DNA of 64,000 bases, taken from Holophaga foetida DSM 6591 (GTDB taxonomy: Bacteria > Acidobacteriota > Holophagae > Holophagales > Holophagaceae). Within the stretch, counting starts at the first letter, position 1. Every line of letters begins with the position of its first letter. The notes beneath the pieces are model-generated. The model did not search any database. It was not told the DNA's origin and saw only the letters and a list, made by a program, of their open reading frames with translations. The position numbers were made by a program, and so were the translations under genes. Positions 1 to 8,680 of the stretch are shown one piece after another. The DNA is taken from contig NZ_KI912268.1 in NCBI RefSeq assembly GCF_000242615.2, positions 1,889,477-1,953,476 on the forward strand. The letters are read 5' to 3'.

Positions 1-478
1 GGAGAACATCCTGCTCCTTGGGCCACCAGGGGTGGGTAAGACCCACTTGGCCATCGGGTTGGGGCGGAAGTCCATCGAACGGGGCGCGGGCTGCCTGTTC
101 GTGAGCGCCACGGCCCTGGTGGGTCAACTGATGCGGGCCGAGGCAGAGGGTCGCCTGGAGGAGCGTCTCCTGCATTTCTCGAAGCCCAAACTACTGATTG
201 TGGATGAGCTAGGATATCTACCCTTCGAGCGGCGGCGGCCCACCTCATGTTCCAGCTCGTGAACCGGAGATATGAGCGGGGCAGCCTCATGATCACCAGC
301 AACCAGCCAGTGGGTGCGTGGGGCGAGGTGTTCGGGGATACCATCCTGGCAACCGCCATCCTGGACCGACTGCTGCACCACAGCCACATCATCACCATCA
401 AAAGGCGAGAGTTACCGCCTGCGGGAGAAGCGCCGAGCCGGGATCGTCCCGGCCCCGGTGTCAGTGGCCTCCACTTGA
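1..478 (+). pseudogene. istB: IstB-type IS21 helper ATPase, partial and frameshifted
   Basis: This is the C-terminal two thirds of the IS21 transposition helper, an AAA+ ATPase that works with IstA in target selection. The Walker A region (GPPGVGKTH) is visible at the start and the Walker B segment LLIVDELG follows. Against the intact copy at 36483-37265 it lacks one G in a GC-rich run near 233 and has one extra A near 401, so the middle third is out of frame and the original end is recovered only by the second shift. The N-terminus lies beyond the window edge. The shifts could be real decay or assembly errors; the first falls in a GGC repeat and the second in an A-run. Confidence 0.82.
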
Positions 479-729
479 GCCGCACCCAGTGGGGTGTCCT
501 CCGTTTCGGCTTACGGCCTACGACTCCAGACACCCCATGGGCTCATACAACAAGGGGGTCAATATTTGTGTCGCCGGGTGGGTTAATTTTCATGTCGCTT
601 GACAGTCGTCTGGCGATGCGTCAACATCGCGATGACCAAGGAGCCTTCATTTACATGGAATTGCTAGCTTTCTTACTGCGCGGGCCCGCCACACGGCGCC
701 ACCCCCGCCGCGGAGCGGCTTCGTTCAAC
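1..729 (+). mobile_element. Right end of IS91-like element with nested IS21 (partial copy)
   Basis: This stretch is nearly identical to 36788-37515. The IS21 part ends at 604 with a terminal TTGACA, and the same GTCGT that follows the other copy comes next at 605-609. A further 120 bp belongs to the IS91-like host element and ends in GTTCAAC at 723-729, where identity with the other copy stops. Three single-base indels separate the copies (near 233, 401 and 523). The left part of the element lies outside the window. Confidence 0.88.
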
Positions 730-1602
730 AAGCAGCCGGGCAAGGAGCTGGAGGACAACGCCCCCCTCCAGTACCACGAGAGCGAGATCATGACCCGGGA
801 GGACTACGCCCTGCTGCGCCAGCCCAACGGCGGCATGGAGTATACCTTCACCTTCTGGGAGCGGGCCCACGGCGTGACGCGCCCCCAGATCTTCCAGGCC
901 TTCGGGCTCATCGGCGCCCACCGCGGCGAGGAGATCCAGCGATCCCTCCAGCGCGGTCAGTCCCTCACCTGGGGCTCCCTGGGGCCCGGGGCCGCCTTCG
1001 AGGACTTCTCCATGATGCGCTCCATGGACAAGTTCTTCCGGGATGTCTTCCAGATGGGTTCCGAGCTGGAAGAACTCCTCTGGATCCAGCAGGCCGCCAA
1101 CCTCAAGGCCCACGAGATCAGCGTGGCCCAGACCGGCATCAAGCGGGTCTTTGTCCCGGGCACCCGGGGCAGCTCCCAGTTCATCAACAAGAAGAACTTC
1201 GAGCGCTTCTACTGGCCCTATCTCCAGGACTTCCTCGGCAAGCTCATCGCGATGGACATCACCCCGATCCTGCACTTCGACTCCGACTGGGGCGGCTTCC
1301 TGGAGTATTTCCTCCAGCTCCCCGCCAAGAAGTTCGTCCTGGAACTGGACAGCGCCACCGACATCTACAAGGCCCACGATGTCCTCAAGGGGCATTGCGC
1401 CATCAAGGGCGACATGCCCGCAGGCCTCCTGGCCGTGGGGAACCCCGATGATGTCGACGCCTATGCCAAGAAGTTGATCACCACCTTCGGCCAGGGCGGC
1501 GGCCTCCTCTACTCCGTGGGCTGCACCATGCCCTTCAACGCCCGCAAGGCCAACGTGGACGCCTTCTTCAACGCCGTCGAAAAATACGGTCGGTACAACT
1601 AA
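730..1602 (+). pseudogene. URO-D-family methyltransferase, N-terminus removed by transposon
   Basis: The sequence resumes at codons for KQPGKELEDN and aligns along its whole length with residue 91 onward of the intact paralogue at 4865-6001, sharing the HxDxDWG segment, the CTMPxNA segment near the C-terminus and the ending KYGRYN. About 90 N-terminal residues are missing, replaced by the IS91-like element end. The reading frame runs on without a stop from the element into the gene, so a fusion product is possible, but no native start remains. Family members are TIM-barrel enzymes moving methyl groups between substrates and corrinoid proteins. A 19-bp inverted repeat follows the stop. Confidence 0.85.
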
Positions 1603-1622
1603 AAACAGATTCACCTCCAAGG

Positions 1623-1681
1623 CTCCAAGGCACCAAGAAAAACAGCATTTTCCTTCCTTTGCTTTTCTTGGGGCCTTGGAG
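1623..1681. repeat. Inverted repeat after URO-D gene, terminator-like
   Basis: Arms 1623-1641 and 1663-1681 match at 18 of 19 positions (motif CTCCAAGG-CACCAAGAAAA) around a 21-nt loop. It closely resembles the 6009-6131 repeat, which follows the other URO-D gene. It may act as a transcription terminator or be a dispersed intergenic repeat. Confidence 0.7.
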
Positions 1682-1776
1682 TCTTTGTAATGGATCGTTC
1701 CCTTTTCAAATTGCCAATCAGACCAGGACACCGATTTCCGGTGGCATGAGCCTGTTCACCCCCAAAGGAGATTCTT

Positions 1777-3057
1777 ATGGAAATGCCGCAGGCCTACCCT
1801 AAATTCCGCTGGTTCGTGCTGCTGGTCATGATCGTGGCTGCAGCAGCCTCCACAGCCCTCATGATCGCTCCGGCTCCCCTGATCGGGGAGGTTTCCAAGA
1901 CCCTGGGCATGGATCCAGGGACCGCCACCGGCACGTTCATGGGCCTGTGGAACATTGTGGGGGCCACCTCCTGCCTAGTGGCCGGGTTCTTGGTGGACCG
2001 ACTTGGCATCAGCAAGATGGTGATCGCCGGATGCATCATCCTGATTGTGCCTTCGCTCCTCTTCCCCTTGGTTGGCTACAACATGAAGGCACTGATCCTT
2101 CTCAGGATCATCCAGGCCCTGGCCGTTGGCCCCCTGACTGCCATCGTCGCCCCCCTGGCGGCGACCTGGTTCCCCCCCCAGCAGAGGGGCATGGTGGCTG
2201 GCCTCTCCGGCTTCTCCATCTCCCTGGGCGTGCTCGTCGGCATCATCATTTCCCCGATGATCTTCGCGGCAACCCACAGCTGGCTCACCGTGATGTCCCG
2301 GGTGGCCATCGCCCCCATGATCGCCCTTGTCCTGGCCATCGTCATGGCCTTTGGCCCCAAGCCCCCCGCCTTTCATGACGAGATCTCCGCAGAGGCTCAG
2401 GCCTTCGCGGATGGCGCATTCAAGGCAGCCCTGAAGTCCCGGACCACCTGGATCATCGTCGCGACGGTCTTCCTCTCCTGCTGGTTCTTCACCGGCTTCA
2501 ACGACCTGACCCCCGGCTATATCGCCATCGAGGCCCCCACCGGCCTGGGCTACGGTCCCATGATGGCGGGCAAGCTCATGGGCATCTACCAGCTCTTCTT
2601 CATGCTCGGCAGCATCGCGTCGGGCTTCATCTTCGAGAAGGTCTTCCGGGAGAGCGCCAAGGCCACGATCAGCGTCGCGTTCCTCGTTTCCGGCGCCCTC
2701 GCCTTCACCATCATGCTGGCCGCCGTCGCCCACCATATCCCGGTGCTCGCGGTCGTCCTGCCCATCATAGGCTTCTTCGCAGCCTGGGTCATGGCCGCAG
2801 CCCTCGCCTATGTATCCATCAACTACCATCACAGCGTGGTGGGCCGCATCACCGGGCTGGCCTTCGGTATCGGATTCTACGCCGGCATCCCGGGCATCAT
2901 CCTCGGCTCCCTGGCCCTGAAATCCACCGGAAGCTATCACACCTCCATCACCATTGTCAGTACTGTGGCCATTCTCGGCGCCATCCTGATCCAGTTCATC
3001 AAACCCCTGCCGGAAAAGGCCATGAATCCAGCCAAGCTGGCCATTGCCGAAGACTAG
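1777..3057 (+). CDS. MFS transporter, oxalate/formate antiporter (OFA) type
   Basis: A 426-residue major facilitator with about twelve hydrophobic segments. The start is supported by AAAGGAG eight bases upstream. The loop LAGFLVDRLG after the second/third helix is the MFS motif A region. It closely resembles the second carrier at 45144-46424, with the same length and long identical stretches such as GITGLAFGIGFYAGIPGI-like sequence near the C-terminus. OFA carriers usually exchange small carboxylates. Here the neighbours are aromatic-demethylation genes, so import of a methoxylated aromatic acid or export of a product acid is plausible but unproven. It follows the transposon-truncated methyltransferase, its probable original partner. 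Confidence 0.8.
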   Translation: MEMPQAYPKFRWFVLLVMIVAAAASTALMIAPAPLIGEVSKTLGMDPGTATGTFMGLWNIVGATSCLVAGFLVDRLGISKMVIAGCIILIVPSLLFPLVGYNMKALILLRIIQALAVGPLTAIVAPLAATWFPPQQRGMVAGLSGFSISLGVLVGIIISPMIFAATHSWLTVMSRVAIAPMIALVLAIVMAFGPKPPAFHDEISAEAQAFADGAFKAALKSRTTWIIVATVFLSCWFFTGFNDLTPGYIAIEAPTGLGYGPMMAGKLMGIYQLFFMLGSIASGFIFEKVFRESAKATISVAFLVSGALAFTIMLAAVAHHIPVLAVVLPIIGFFAAWVMAAALAYVSINYHHSVVGRITGLAFGIGFYAGIPGIILGSLALKSTGSYHTSITIVSTVAILGAILIQFIKPLPEKAMNPAKLAIAED

Positions 3058-3274
3058 CGCACGTTAACACTATCAAGGAGCCTCAGCGATTAGTGCAGCC
3101 ATGACAAAGGCGGTAAAACATCACGTCGAGCTTATCGAATCGCGTCCCAACCTTTGTAAATATTCGTTAAGTTATTTCAAATTCCTACTCATTCGGGCAT
3201 ATCTGAACGCCATTCCAGCCAGCTCAAGTCCAACCAATACTGCTGCCTGGAACAATTTTCCTCAGGGGGAAGCC

Positions 3275-3631
3275 ATGTCCAGTCACGTTCAAGTCATCAT
3301 TCACAAGGGCCACAAGATCCTGTTTGCGGACTGCTCGGGCCTCAAACCCGCAGAGATCGTCGCTGAAATCAATGGGTCCACGCAGGTCATGATTGCTCAA
3401 AAGATCAACCTGCTATGCAATGACATCTCCAACACCACCTCGGATGACAGCATCAAGAGGGCCGCCGCAGAGTCTGTGGCCAAGGTCACAGCAGCCAACG
3501 GCAAGATCCATAGCAGCATCGTGGGTCTCCGGGGCATCCAGAAGATCCTCGCCAACGCCATCGTCCGGGATACCCATTTTGCGTCCAGCAAAGAGGACGC
3601 CTTGGATTGGCTGGTCAAACAGGTTTCATAG
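3275..3631 (+). CDS. Small STAS/SpoIIAA-like protein
   Basis: 118 residues beginning MSSHVQVIIHKGHKIL. This start is chosen because GGGGGAAG lies just upstream and because the paralogue at 47338-47703 begins at the same point; an upstream in-frame ATG at 3101 would add 58 poorly conserved residues. The alternating strand/helix pattern (KGHKILFADCSGL, later ALDWLV near the C-terminus) suggests the STAS/SEC14-like fold of small regulatory proteins. No membrane segment or catalytic motif is visible. Its partner is unknown. Both paralogues sit within a few kilobases of an OFA carrier. Confidence 0.6.
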   Translation: MSSHVQVIIHKGHKILFADCSGLKPAEIVAEINGSTQVMIAQKINLLCNDISNTTSDDSIKRAAAESVAKVTAANGKIHSSIVGLRGIQKILANAIVRDTHFASSKEDALDWLVKQVS

Positions 3632-3720
3632 TAAGGCCATCCAACCCCAAGCATCCCCAGGGGGTGTTATTTGGGGCCAAGGAACTTGGCCTGCCAGCCA
3701 GGGCGAGTTAACACAATCAG

Positions 3721-3749
3721 AGGCCTCCGCCTTAGGGTGGGGGCCTTTT
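3721..3749 (+). terminator. Rho-independent terminator
   Basis: A GC-rich hairpin (AGGCC...GGCCT, extended by CCGCC/GGTGG pairing around TTAG) is followed by TTTT. It lies 90 bp after the small STAS-like gene and abuts the stop of the convergent LysR gene. Confidence 0.65.
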
Positions 3750-4633
3750 CATGCCCGGATCCCCAGTTCCCGGAGAAAGGCCTGCAGGGCAGGGTTGCCT
3801 GTCTGCTTCCACGCCACCACGAAGTCCGAAGTGCTGTCCTCCCCGACAAGAGGGACATAGGTCAGTCTGGGGTTCAGGTGAGTCTCGGCCCGGTACTTCG
3901 GGAAGATCGCAATCCCCTCCCCCGACTCCACCGCCATGAACAGGGATTCCAGCCCCGAGAAGCGTTCAACGATCCTGGGCGTAAAGCCACGCTGCTCGCA
4001 CAGCTTCACGAGAAGGGCGCTGGCGGGGGCATTTAGGACCTGCTTGAGATCAACAAAAGGCAGGTGTTTGAGATCCTCCCAGACTAGGCTCTCGGCGGTA
4101 GCCAGAGGATGATCGGCCTGCATCACGACCACCAGGCGTTCCCGGTAGAGCAGCTGGGATCGAAGATCAGGGCTGTCCGGAAGCCCTACGGCAAGGGCGA
4201 AGACTACATCCAACTCCCCCTTTTCCAGGGCAAGACCGAGGGGCACGATGTCAAAGCGATTGAAGCGGAGGGCCACCCAGGGATAGAGCTCCCGGAAGCG
4301 TTTCACGAGCGGGGGAAGGATCCGCTTTTCAACGCCCCCCATGAAACCCACCTCCAGGCTGTGGGTCTGCCCCGAGGCCAGGCGACGCGTGCTTGCAACC
4401 AAGCCATCGTAGGTCGCCATCACCCCCTTCAGACCGTCGTGAAAGTGCTGCCCTTCAGGAGTGAAGTGCACGGAGTTGGGAGCCCTAGTGAAGAGCTTCA
4501 CCCCCAATTCCCTTTCGAGGGCAGAGATCTGGTAGCTCACGGCGGACTGGGTGAGGCAGAGCTGATGGGCAGCCTTCGTGAAATTAAGGAATTCCGAGAC
4601 CGCCAGGAAGCACCGCAAGTGACGAATATCCAT
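3749..4633 (-). CDS. LysR-type transcriptional regulator
   Basis: 294 residues. The N-terminal winged HTH (MDIRHLRCFLAVSEFLNFT..., with LTQSAVSYQISALE as recognition region) is followed by a LysR substrate-binding domain. It is divergently transcribed from the URO-D methyltransferase at 4865, the usual arrangement for a LysR protein controlling its neighbour. The effector would then be an aromatic or methylated substrate, which is an inference. It resembles the LysR proteins at 8681, 38989 and 43981, suggesting local expansion of one regulator type. Confidence 0.88.
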   Translation of the reverse strand: MDIRHLRCFLAVSEFLNFTKAAHQLCLTQSAVSYQISALERELGVKLFTRAPNSVHFTPEGQHFHDGLKGVMATYDGLVASTRRLASGQTHSLEVGFMGGVEKRILPPLVKRFRELYPWVALRFNRFDIVPLGLALEKGELDVVFALAVGLPDSPDLRSQLLYRERLVVVMQADHPLATAESLVWEDLKHLPFVDLKQVLNAPASALLVKLCEQRGFTPRIVERFSGLESLFMAVESGEGIAIFPKYRAETHLNPRLTYVPLVGEDSTSDFVVAWKQTGNPALQAFLRELGIRA

Positions 4634-4864
4634 AAGGCAGCCCCAAGGGTCAATGAATCAAAATTAATTAAACCATTTTATTATCTAGCCCAAAAGAATT
4701 CAATCTCAGCCCACTACTCATCCGATTGTCACCTCTATTATCCTTCACATAAGCCATCCAGAGGATCCAGAACAGCGATTCTCCTCACGCAAAAAATCCA
4801 TAGCTTTCCAGGAAAACGCCTGGGAAGTCTTATTTTTATTAATATTTAATGCTAGAGGTTCCCC
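4634..4864. promoter_or_regulatory. Divergent promoter region between LysR and methyltransferase
   Basis: 231 bp, clearly more AT-rich than the flanking genes. It holds an imperfect inverted repeat TTCCAGG-AAAACG-CCTGGGAA near 4807 and an AT-rich stretch before the methyltransferase start at 4865 (GAGGTTCCCC as weak ribosome site). No confident -35/-10 pair could be assigned. Confidence 0.5.
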
Positions 4865-6001
4865 ATGTCTCAAGACACCATGACCCCGGAAGCCCGCCTT
4901 CTGGCCACCCTGGCCTCCCAGCCCGTGGACCGCATCGTCTGCGCCCCCTGGGTCACCACCTACGCCTCCCAGTTCGCCGGGGTCACCACCAAGGACTTCA
5001 TGTGGAACTGGGACACCGCCATGGAATGCTATGACAAGCTGGCCGCAGCCTACCCCCAGTGGGACTGCTACGCCGGTATGCACTTCCAGTACGGGGACGC
5101 CAACGGCATGAGCCAGATCGGCTTCAACGCCTGCAAGTTCCCGGGGCGGGACCTGGCCGACAACGAGCCCTACCAGACCCTGGAGCCCGAGGTCATGAGC
5201 CGGGATGACATCCGCCTGATCAAGCAGGCCGGGATCATGGCCTACGTGGGCATCCTCCTGAAGAAGCTCTACGGCATCGACCCCCCGGAGATCGGCGCCC
5301 GCTTCATGGAAGCCGGCAAGCGCCACGGGATGGAACTCGCAGCCGTCGCCAAGCGCGGCCAGAGCTGCCTCTACGGCGGCACCTCCCCCACGGGTCACGA
5401 GATGTTCGCCATCACCCGCTCCTTCGACCGCTACATCACGGACCTCTTCCAGATGGGCGACGAGCTCCTGGAGATCCTCATGATCTTCAACGAGCAGTTC
5501 TTCCCCCGGATCGTGGACCAGGTGGGACGCACGGGCATCCGCCGCACCTTCTTCCCCGTGACCCGCACCGGCGCAGCCTTCCTGAACAAGCGCAAGTTCG
5601 AGGCCCTGGTCTGGCCTGTGGTCAAGGACATGGCCATGCGGCTCATCGACGCCGACATCACCCCCATCTTCCACATGGACACCGACTGGGGCCGGGATCT
5701 GGAGAACTTCCTCCAGCTCCCCAAGGGCAAGTTCGCCATCGAGATGGACGGCGAGACGGACATCTTCCGGGCCCGGGAGATCCTGGGCGACCACTGCGCC
5801 CTCTCCGGTGACGTGTCGGCCACCATGCTGGCCCTCGGCAGCCCCGACGAGGTGGACGCCTACTGCAAGAAGCTCATCACCACCGTTGGCAAGGGCGGCG
5901 GCTTCATGCTGCGCCCCGCCTGCACCATGCCCCAGAACGCCAAACACGAGAACGCAAAGGCCCTGTTCGAGGCTGTGGACAAGTACGGACGATACAACTA
6001 G
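4865..6001 (+). CDS. URO-D-family methyltransferase (probable O-demethylation)
   Basis: 378 residues of the uroporphyrinogen-decarboxylase superfamily, which includes the MtaA/CmuA-type cobamide methyltransferases. The C-terminal half carries PIFHMDTDWG and later PACTMPQNA. In MtaA-like enzymes a zinc site is built from an HxC motif and a distal Cys; here the HxC cysteine is an Asp (HMD) while the distal Cys is kept. True haem-pathway HemE is unlikely because its N-terminal motifs are absent and a second, damaged copy lies nearby. No corrinoid protein or activator is encoded in this window. The divergent LysR and the nearby OFA carrier suggest a catabolic methyl-transfer role. Confidence 0.72.
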   Translation: MSQDTMTPEARLLATLASQPVDRIVCAPWVTTYASQFAGVTTKDFMWNWDTAMECYDKLAAAYPQWDCYAGMHFQYGDANGMSQIGFNACKFPGRDLADNEPYQTLEPEVMSRDDIRLIKQAGIMAYVGILLKKLYGIDPPEIGARFMEAGKRHGMELAAVAKRGQSCLYGGTSPTGHEMFAITRSFDRYITDLFQMGDELLEILMIFNEQFFPRIVDQVGRTGIRRTFFPVTRTGAAFLNKRKFEALVWPVVKDMAMRLIDADITPIFHMDTDWGRDLENFLQLPKGKFAIEMDGETDIFRAREILGDHCALSGDVSATMLALGSPDEVDAYCKKLITTVGKGGGFMLRPACTMPQNAKHENAKALFEAVDKYGRYN

Positions 6002-6008
6002 AAAGGAC

Positions 6009-6131
6009 TTCCACCACAAAGACACCAAGACTCGAAGGTGCACAAAGGAAATGGAGAAAGTAATTATTTATTTAATTTCATTTGATTTTTCTTCGTGCTT
6101 TCTTTGTGTCCTTGGTGCCTTCGTGGTGGAA
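6009..6131. repeat. Long imperfect inverted repeat after URO-D gene
   Basis: Arms 6009-6029 and 6111-6131 agree at 19 of 21 positions (TTCCACCAC-AAG-CACCAAG), with looser complementarity continuing inwards. It shares the CACCAAG motif and position with the repeat at 1623-1681. It may terminate the methyltransferase transcript, or be a dispersed palindromic repeat. Confidence 0.7.
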
Positions 6132-6133
6132 TT

Positions 6134-6826
6134 TCAGTTCTTTCCCAGCAGCAATCGCCCCAGGGTCTTCTTCACCGAATCCCGGTGGACCATGAAGACC
6201 GCGCTGAGGATGTAGCTCAACTCGATGTAGCTGATGCCCAGGGCCTCGGGGTTTTCGACCCCGTTGTGGGGCCTGCAGTGCCGGTCGGTCTGCTCTGCAA
6301 GGTGCACGCGGCAGACCAGGGGGCGCTCAAGCCAGATTCTGCAGGCCCGGTCGGGCCCCAGGAAGATGCAGGACTGATCCGCCTCCTCCTGGTCGTTCCA
6401 GGTGGTGCCGCCGGTGTGATCCAGGTGTCCGTCGGTCTCGACGTGCTCAAGCTGGCGCGCCAGCTTGGCATAGTCGATGGCGATGCCCTCTTCCGCGCAG
6501 TGCTCATGGATGCGCAGCGCCTCCTCGTCGGTGCAGTAGACCAGCTCATGGCAGCAGTTGGCGCAGCCCCGATGGCAGAAGGGAGACGGATAGCCGAAGC
6601 GATGGTCCCGGGCGACGAGGGCATCGATGAGTTCGTCCACCCGCTGATGGACGAGGCGTGTCCGGTCCTTCCCGCCACCCAGGTAGGCCTCGGCGGCAGC
6701 CCGCAACTCCTTCCAGATCACCTCGGGGGGAAGCTCGTCCATCTCTTCCAGCAGGCGGCCGTAGAGCAGCAGATCCTCCCCCTTCAGGACATGCTCCTCC
6801 ATCCAGCGCTTGTCCTGGCCCATCAA
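6134..6826 (-). CDS. YkgJ-type cysteine-cluster protein
   Basis: 230 residues. A cysteine-rich core runs CHRGCANCCHELVYC, then CIFL, C and CRVH further on, the pattern of the YkgJ/UPF0153 family thought to bind zinc or iron. The biochemical role of the family is not settled. The start overlaps the stop of the upstream transglycosylase gene by four bases (ATGA), so the two are translationally coupled. Its stop lies just downstream of the inverted repeat at 6009-6131. Confidence 0.75.
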   Translation of the reverse strand: MMGQDKRWMEEHVLKGEDLLLYGRLLEEMDELPPEVIWKELRAAAEAYLGGGKDRTRLVHQRVDELIDALVARDHRFGYPSPFCHRGCANCCHELVYCTDEEALRIHEHCAEEGIAIDYAKLARQLEHVETDGHLDHTGGTTWNDQEEADQSCIFLGPDRACRIWLERPLVCRVHLAEQTDRHCRPHNGVENPEALGISYIELSYILSAVFMVHRDSVKKTLGRLLLGKN

Positions 6827-8649
6827 CGCATCACCTGCCGGAAGAGCCTCCGGTCGCCCAGGACCCGCAGGACGTACTGGCGGGTGGAGGTGAAGGGGAT
6901 GGCCTCGGTGCGGAGGAGCATCTCGGCGGGTCCCGTCCGGCTGCCGAAGCGAGCCTGGGACTCGGCGTGCCAGCGCTTGGCGCGCCCTTCCCCGGCGTGG
7001 TACCCCGCCACGATGTAGGCATAGCGGATGGCCTCGGGCTCCCCCTGCAGACTGGCGGTCTTCGCGATGCGCTTGAAGTAGCGCAGGGCCGCCCGGATAT
7101 TGGTCTCGGGATCCCGAATGTCGGCATTCCGCCCCACCATGCTGACGAAGGTGGGCTTCAGGAGCTGCAGGAGCCCCATGGCCTTGGCGCCAGAGGTGGC
7201 GCTGGGCTGGAACTGGCTTTCGTTCTTCATGACCGCCAGGACGAAGGCCGGATCCACGATCCCCTCGCAGCCTTCCTCCCGGATGAGGGTGGCCAGCATT
7301 GGCACAGGACTGGTGGGATAGAGAAAGGCCAGGGTTTCCGGGGAGCAGTCCTTGTGGATGGCGAAGTGGCGGACCACCAGATCCTGCTGAGCGGCCATGT
7401 GGGCCGCCCGCAGATAGAGGACTGTCTGCTTCTCTGGGTCCACCCGGGCCAGGATCAGATCGTAGCGTCCCTGCTCCGCCAGGGAGCGGAAGGGCTCGGG
7501 CCAGGGGCGCTCCGCAGGCTGCATCCGGGAACCCAGGCGCTCGGCATTGCAGAAGGTGATATCCCCGGGGATCTTGAGCCGATGGGGCTGAGGATCCCCG
7601 GAGCGGCTGCGAAGGTAGGCCGCATGCCAGGCGTACCAGGAATCCGGGAAGCGCGTCAGGAGCTCACCCGCCCAGCGCTCCGCCAGATCCCAGCGCCCGG
7701 ACTGGAGGGCATCCACCGCCCGCATCCACAGAAGATCCGAGGCCCGCTCCCCCAGGTTTACCAGGAACCAGGGGCTCTGGCCCTTGGGCCGCCCGGGATG
7801 GGCGATGGCCTCGTCCACCCGGGGGCTCGCGAGGGTGATCCACCCGCTCTGAACCCCCAGCAGGACCGCCTCCCCGAAAGAGTCGGTCCCCTTCAGCGCC
7901 GGGAGCAGGGCCTCTTTCTCCCGGTCCGACAGACGAGCCCGGCGAAGGGCCAGGAAGCGTTCCTCCGAGGGACGACCGGCGTCCCACACCAAGCCCTTCG
8001 CCGCGCCAGAGTCATCCTGGGACTCCAGCCTTCGCAGGAAGGAGGCGTTGAGGGCGGCATCCCCCGGGAAGCCAGAGCTTTGCAACAAGCGCCGCACCAG
8101 AGGAGCCTCCCCTTCCCCCGCCAGCTGGGAGAGCAGCAGGGAGCAGGTGCGCCAGTCCTGGACAGGCAGGGGATGGGTGCTGAGATAGGCCACCTGGTAG
8201 GCCGTCCGGGTTCGCCCCCAGGAGGCGGCATCGGCGGTGTAGCCGATCTGGGTGGCCTGGGCCAGGAGCCTGGGGGTGAAGACCTGCCTTTCCCGCAGGA
8301 GATCCACGGCACGAACCAGGAATACATCCGGCACCTTGTCGAGATCAGCCTCAGCCAGGGCCCTGGCCTGGACATCCCGGCGAGGACCGCACAGCGCCTG
8401 CATCCAGAGGGGCCACTGGGCGCGATGGGCTGCGGAAACGTGGCCCCCGCTGATCAGACCGCCGCTGAGGAGCCATCGGGTCGGGCCTTCCAGAGCCTTC
8501 CGCGCGGGCAGGGGATCAACCTTGAGGGACGCGCGCGGAGCAGGCCGCCTCTTTTTGGGTCTGGCCTCCAGGGGCAGACCCAGCACCAGTAGGCTGAGGA
8601 TCGCGGTTGACAGGACTCGGGAGGGATGAGGAATCAGAGAGAATGCCAT
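6823..8649 (-). CDS. Soluble lytic murein transglycosylase (Slt70-like)
   Basis: 608 residues. An N-terminal signal segment (VLSTAILSLLVLGLPLEA) is followed by a long helical repeat region and a C-terminal SLT domain. The catalytic Glu is in KNESQFQPSATSGAKAMG, and the later AGYHAGEGRA matches the family AYNAG motif. It should cleave peptidoglycan in the periplasm with formation of 1,6-anhydromuramyl ends. The ATG at 8649 is chosen because it places the signal peptide directly at the N-terminus; a start at 8691 would run into the preceding LysR gene. It is about 31 bp downstream of that gene. Confidence 0.85.
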   Translation of the reverse strand: MAFSLIPHPSRVLSTAILSLLVLGLPLEARPKKRRPAPRASLKVDPLPARKALEGPTRWLLSGGLISGGHVSAAHRAQWPLWMQALCGPRRDVQARALAEADLDKVPDVFLVRAVDLLRERQVFTPRLLAQATQIGYTADAASWGRTRTAYQVAYLSTHPLPVQDWRTCSLLLSQLAGEGEAPLVRRLLQSSGFPGDAALNASFLRRLESQDDSGAAKGLVWDAGRPSEERFLALRRARLSDREKEALLPALKGTDSFGEAVLLGVQSGWITLASPRVDEAIAHPGRPKGQSPWFLVNLGERASDLLWMRAVDALQSGRWDLAERWAGELLTRFPDSWYAWHAAYLRSRSGDPQPHRLKIPGDITFCNAERLGSRMQPAERPWPEPFRSLAEQGRYDLILARVDPEKQTVLYLRAAHMAAQQDLVVRHFAIHKDCSPETLAFLYPTSPVPMLATLIREEGCEGIVDPAFVLAVMKNESQFQPSATSGAKAMGLLQLLKPTFVSMVGRNADIRDPETNIRAALRYFKRIAKTASLQGEPEAIRYAYIVAGYHAGEGRAKRWHAESQARFGSRTGPAEMLLRTEAIPFTSTRQYVLRVLGDRRLFRQVMR

Positions 8650-8680
8650 GAACCATTGTGACGGTTCGGAAATCCCGGCG

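Noticed and set aside
247..1602. A single 451-residue protein running from transposon DNA into the methyltransferase
   Set aside because: Only the part after 730 matches the paralogue; the first 160 codons are IS21/IS91 end sequence. It is treated as a truncated gene, although a fusion transcript is possible.
3101..3274. N-terminal extension of the STAS-like protein
   Set aside because: The extension has no similarity to the paralogue, while the ATG at 3275 has a good ribosome site and matches the paralogue start.
6658..8592. A 644-codon plus-strand frame opposite the transglycosylase gene
   Set aside because: The minus strand has signal peptide and SLT motifs; the plus-strand product is a repetitive Pro/Gly/Arg-rich shadow.
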